Assembly: GCA_049366695.1 (NCBI GenBank) | Contig: JBMNCR010000123.1 | Span: 1-6,596 of the forward strand | Direction: 5' to 3' | From: JBMNCR01 sp049366695 | Lineage (GTDB): Bacteria; Bacillota; Clostridia; Eubacteriales; Alkalibacteraceae | Length of the DNA stretch: 6,596 nt | Shown: positions 5,141-6,596 of the stretch, piece after piece | Layout: every line of letters starts with the position of its first letter | How positions within the stretch are numbered: the stretch's first letter is position 1 | Position numbers and translations under genes: made by a program | The notes under the pieces: model-generated | Told to the model about the DNA's origin: nothing | What the model saw: the letters and a program-made list of their open reading frames with translations, nothing else | The model's database searches: none

Positions 5141-5548
5141 ATGATCACACCTAAAAAAGAAGATTATATTTTTTATCAGGAGAATAAATTTCAAGTAGAA
5201 TTTTACTTCACCGAAACAGGCAAAATGCCTGCTAAAAAATATTTTGAGAATGAAGCAACGGATGTTCAAGTAAAATTAGCCACTCTGGTAAGATATATTG
5301 CTGATCATGGTAGACTTTTTGATGAAACAAAATTTAGGATAATAGATTCAGAAAATAAAATATTTGAATTTAAACCAAAAGCTCACCGATTTTTTAGCTT
5401 TTTCTACAAAGATAAAAAAATTATTATTACTAATGCTTATATGAAGAAATTTCAAAAGGTTAGTAGAAATGATTTAGAAAGGGCTAAAAATATAAAAAAG
5501 GATTATATTACTAGACTTACAGGAGGTAAATACTATGAAAAAAACTAA
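5141..5548 (+). CDS. higB: HigB/RelE-like toxin (Gp49 family)
   Basis: A 135-residue protein of the RelE/HigB superfamily (phage-derived Gp49-like branch), toxins that cleave mRNA, usually at the ribosome. Visible family elements are an N-terminal strand FQVEFYFTETG (17-27), a helix with PAKKYFEN (30-37), IFEFKPKAHRFFSFFY (74-89) matching the central strands, and NAYMKKFQKVSRNDLERA (98-115) matching the KKTQKTP-x(n)-RA block near the C-terminus. Lys78 stands where many homologues carry the Arg of an ELR motif, but Arg83 and the Lys102/Lys103 pair remain. ATG5141 is preceded by AAGGA at good spacing. The gene comes first in the operon, toxin before antitoxin as in higBA, and overlaps the XRE gene by 14 bases. 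Confidence 0.8.
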   Translation: MITPKKEDYIFYQENKFQVEFYFTETGKMPAKKYFENEATDVQVKLATLVRYIADHGRLFDETKFRIIDSENKIFEFKPKAHRFFSFFYKDKKIIITNAYMKKFQKVSRNDLERAKNIKKDYITRLTGGKYYEKN

Positions 5549-5831
5549 AACTTACATGGATAAATTGATGCAAGATAAAGATTTTAAGGAAAAATTTGAT
5601 GAAGAATATAAAAATTTATGCCTTGCAGAACAGATTGCCAGGGCTCGACATAATGCTAATTTAACCCAGGAAGGGTTAGCTCAGCGCATAGAAAGCACTA
5701 AATCAGCTATTTCTCGTTATGAAAATTCTAATTATAATAGTTATAGCATAAAGCTATTAAACAAAATCGCCAAAGCTTGTAATGTAGAATTAAGAATTGA
5801 TTTTATATCAAGAAAAACTAAAAGCATATAA
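5535..5831 (+). CDS. higA: HigA-like XRE-family antitoxin
   Basis: A 98-residue protein with an N-terminal helical extension (1-30) and a Cro/C1-type helix-turn-helix (about 31-86). LTQEGLAQRIESTKSAISRYE (43-63) spans the DNA-recognition helices. The C-terminal strand VELRIDF (84-90) is typical of HigA partners of Gp49-type toxins. It would bind and neutralise the toxin encoded just upstream and repress the shared promoter through the 30-bp palindrome. Its ATG lies inside the last codons of the toxin gene behind a strong AGGAGG (5521-5526), consistent with coupled but efficient antitoxin translation. No further gene follows before the hairpins at 5926-6007. Confidence 0.85.
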   Translation: MKKTKTYMDKLMQDKDFKEKFDEEYKNLCLAEQIARARHNANLTQEGLAQRIESTKSAISRYENSNYNSYSIKLLNKIAKACNVELRIDFISRKTKSI

Positions 5832-5925
5832 CTTTTCGTAGCATTATATTTTATGCCCTACCCTGTCCTATTCCTTTACTGGAACATCCTTGATATAAAA
5901 CTATGCTATTCTAACATTTAATTGA

Positions 5926-5974
5926 ACCGGTTTTACCGGTGATAGTTACTCGTATACTAGATGTATAAAGAGTA
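5926..5974 (+). other. Two consecutive hairpins before the terminator
   Basis: ACCGGT-TTT-ACCGGT (5926-5940) and TACTC-G-TATAC paired with GTATA-AA-GAGTA (5947-5957 with 5963-5974) can each fold. With the terminator at 5977-6007 they could form a structured RNA 3' end or a small RNA. I see no convincing promoter for an independent transcript. Confidence 0.3.
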
Positions 5975-5976
5975 TT

Positions 5977-6007
5977 AAAAACCTCCAATTTATTTTGGAG
6001 GTTTTTT
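5977..6007. terminator. Strong, probably bidirectional rho-independent terminator
   Basis: AAAAACCTCCAA (5977-5988) pairs perfectly with TTGGAGGTTTTT (5995-6006) around a six-base loop, and the T run extends to 6007. The A run on the left gives a T run on the minus strand. It separates the rightward toxin-antitoxin unit from the leftward gene remnants. Confidence 0.9.
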
Positions 6008-6057
6008 CGTTTATAATTAAAAAGAAGGATGGAAGGATAATGCCTACCTTATTTTCA

Positions 6058-6240
6058 CTATATTATCCTTTCAAAATTGTCAAGTGCTTCATTGCTTAGC
6101 TTATCCCATTCCCTAAATTCTTTTTTTAAATCTTCGAATTCATTTTTTTGTTTCTTAAGAGAATCTTTGAATATACGAATTATTTTGAGAAGATTGGGCA
6201 TCTGTTCCTCCGGTAAATCTTTAACTTCATAAAAATATTT
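6058..6240 (-). pseudogene. Antitoxin-like C-terminal fragment (DUF2281-like), decayed
   Basis: The minus-strand frame between a TAA (6241-6243) and the stop at 6058-6060 reads KYFYEVKDLPEEQMPN, continues through a charged helical region, and ends in REWDKLSNEALDNFERII. The LPEEQ motif near the start and the EWDKLSxEAL ending resemble small helical antitoxins of the DUF2281/RelB-like kind, which normally begin with a further 10-20 residues. Here the frame is closed directly upstream, so the N-terminus is lost. ATG at 6199-6201 with GGAGG upstream (inside the LPEEQ codons) could still make a 47-residue peptide. Just past the stop the sequence runs TAGTGAAAATAAGG, as if a toxin gene once began at that GTG, but that frame stops after four codons. 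I regard it as an orphan remnant. Confidence 0.45.
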
Positions 6241-6348
6241 TTATACAGTAGAAATATAATTTATAGTTTATTATTTTTGATTTTACAATATGATATAGTA
6301 TTATATACTATTTTGTAGCATTTTTTTATGTTTATTAAATAAAAATTT

Positions 6349-6596
6349 TTATTCGTCATAATCTAGTAGTGTCTTAAGTTTTTGTAATATTTCAAAAATC
6401 ATACCCTCAGGTACTTTAGCGCAAAATTCAGCCTTCCTGCTTTTCCAATCAAGACTTTTTACTTGATCAGCCAAGACAACACCTGTAAACTTTAAACCCG
6501 ATGGAATATTCACTTCAAAGGGATATCCTTTTATCTGGTTAGTTATCGGACATAATAAGGCTAAATTAGTTTTATCATTATAAATCTTGGGTGATA
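6349..6596 (-). CDS. mazF: MazF-family mRNA interferase toxin, C-terminal part (runs off window)
   Basis: The minus-strand frame from the window edge to the TAA at 6349-6351 encodes the last 81 residues of a MazF/PemK-type endoribonuclease, which cleaves single-stranded mRNA at short specific sequences. Diagnostic blocks are SPKIYNDKTNLALLCPITNQ, then KGYPFEV, LKFTGVVLADQVKSLDW and KAEFCAKVP, which together match the family across its C-terminal two thirds. About 30 residues, including the catalytic Arg region, lie beyond the right edge, so completeness cannot be judged. The cognate MazE antitoxin is normally encoded just upstream, which here is also outside the window. No clear intrinsic terminator follows the stop; the sequence there is AT-only palindrome and spacer. 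Confidence 0.9.
   Translation of the reverse strand, partial: SPKIYNDKTNLALLCPITNQIKGYPFEVNIPSGLKFTGVVLADQVKSLDWKSRKAEFCAKVPEGMIFEILQKLKTLLDYDE

Overview
The window looks like an accessory, mobile-element-rich stretch of a low-GC bacterium. A Bacillota (Clostridia-like) host or a similar low-GC anaerobe is most likely. The reasons are strong AGGAGG-type ribosome binding sites, sigma-A-like TTGACA promoters, and a phage lysis remnant that includes a YvrJ-family peptide. The species cannot be named from the sequence. Base composition changes visibly from block to block: the lysis remnant is GC-richer, the integrase intermediate, and the 1.1-2.9 kb and 4.0-4.7 kb blocks very AT-rich. This suggests an assembly of independently acquired pieces.

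Layout, left to right. (1) 1-735: an intrinsic terminator, then the remains of a phage lysis cassette: an N-terminally shortened M15A cell-wall peptidase and a YvrJ-family small membrane peptide. (2) 1017-2935: a compact three-gene operon. It has a near-consensus promoter whose -10 box sits inside a perfect 19-bp dyad, a small peptide with a Thr/Glu/Asp-rich C-terminus, an ATP-grasp ligase of the MvdC/MvdD (graspetide) type, and a multi-spanning membrane protein. This is the most interesting part of the window. (3) 2949-3936: a tyrosine recombinase split by a one-base frameshift, preceded by its own putative promoter and a 7-bp tandem repeat. (4) 3977-4741: an orphan protein carrying an Rx4H motif typical of HEPN proteins. 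(5) 4745-5831: a small MerR-type regulator followed at once by a HigB/RelE-like toxin and an XRE antitoxin. Each transcription unit has a long inverted repeat over its promoter. (6) 5926-6596: hairpins and a strong terminator; then, on the minus strand, a decayed antitoxin fragment and the C-terminal part of a MazF toxin that runs off the window.

Working together: the peptide and ligase probably make an omega-ester/amide-crosslinked RiPP. The ligase would join Thr/Ser/Lys side chains to Glu/Asp side chains in the peptide tail. The translationally linked membrane protein could be its exporter, immunity factor, target or effector. The neighbourhood (recombinase, HEPN, toxin-antitoxin units) resembles a defence or genomic island, so a conflict-related role for the RiPP operon is a reasonable but untested hypothesis.
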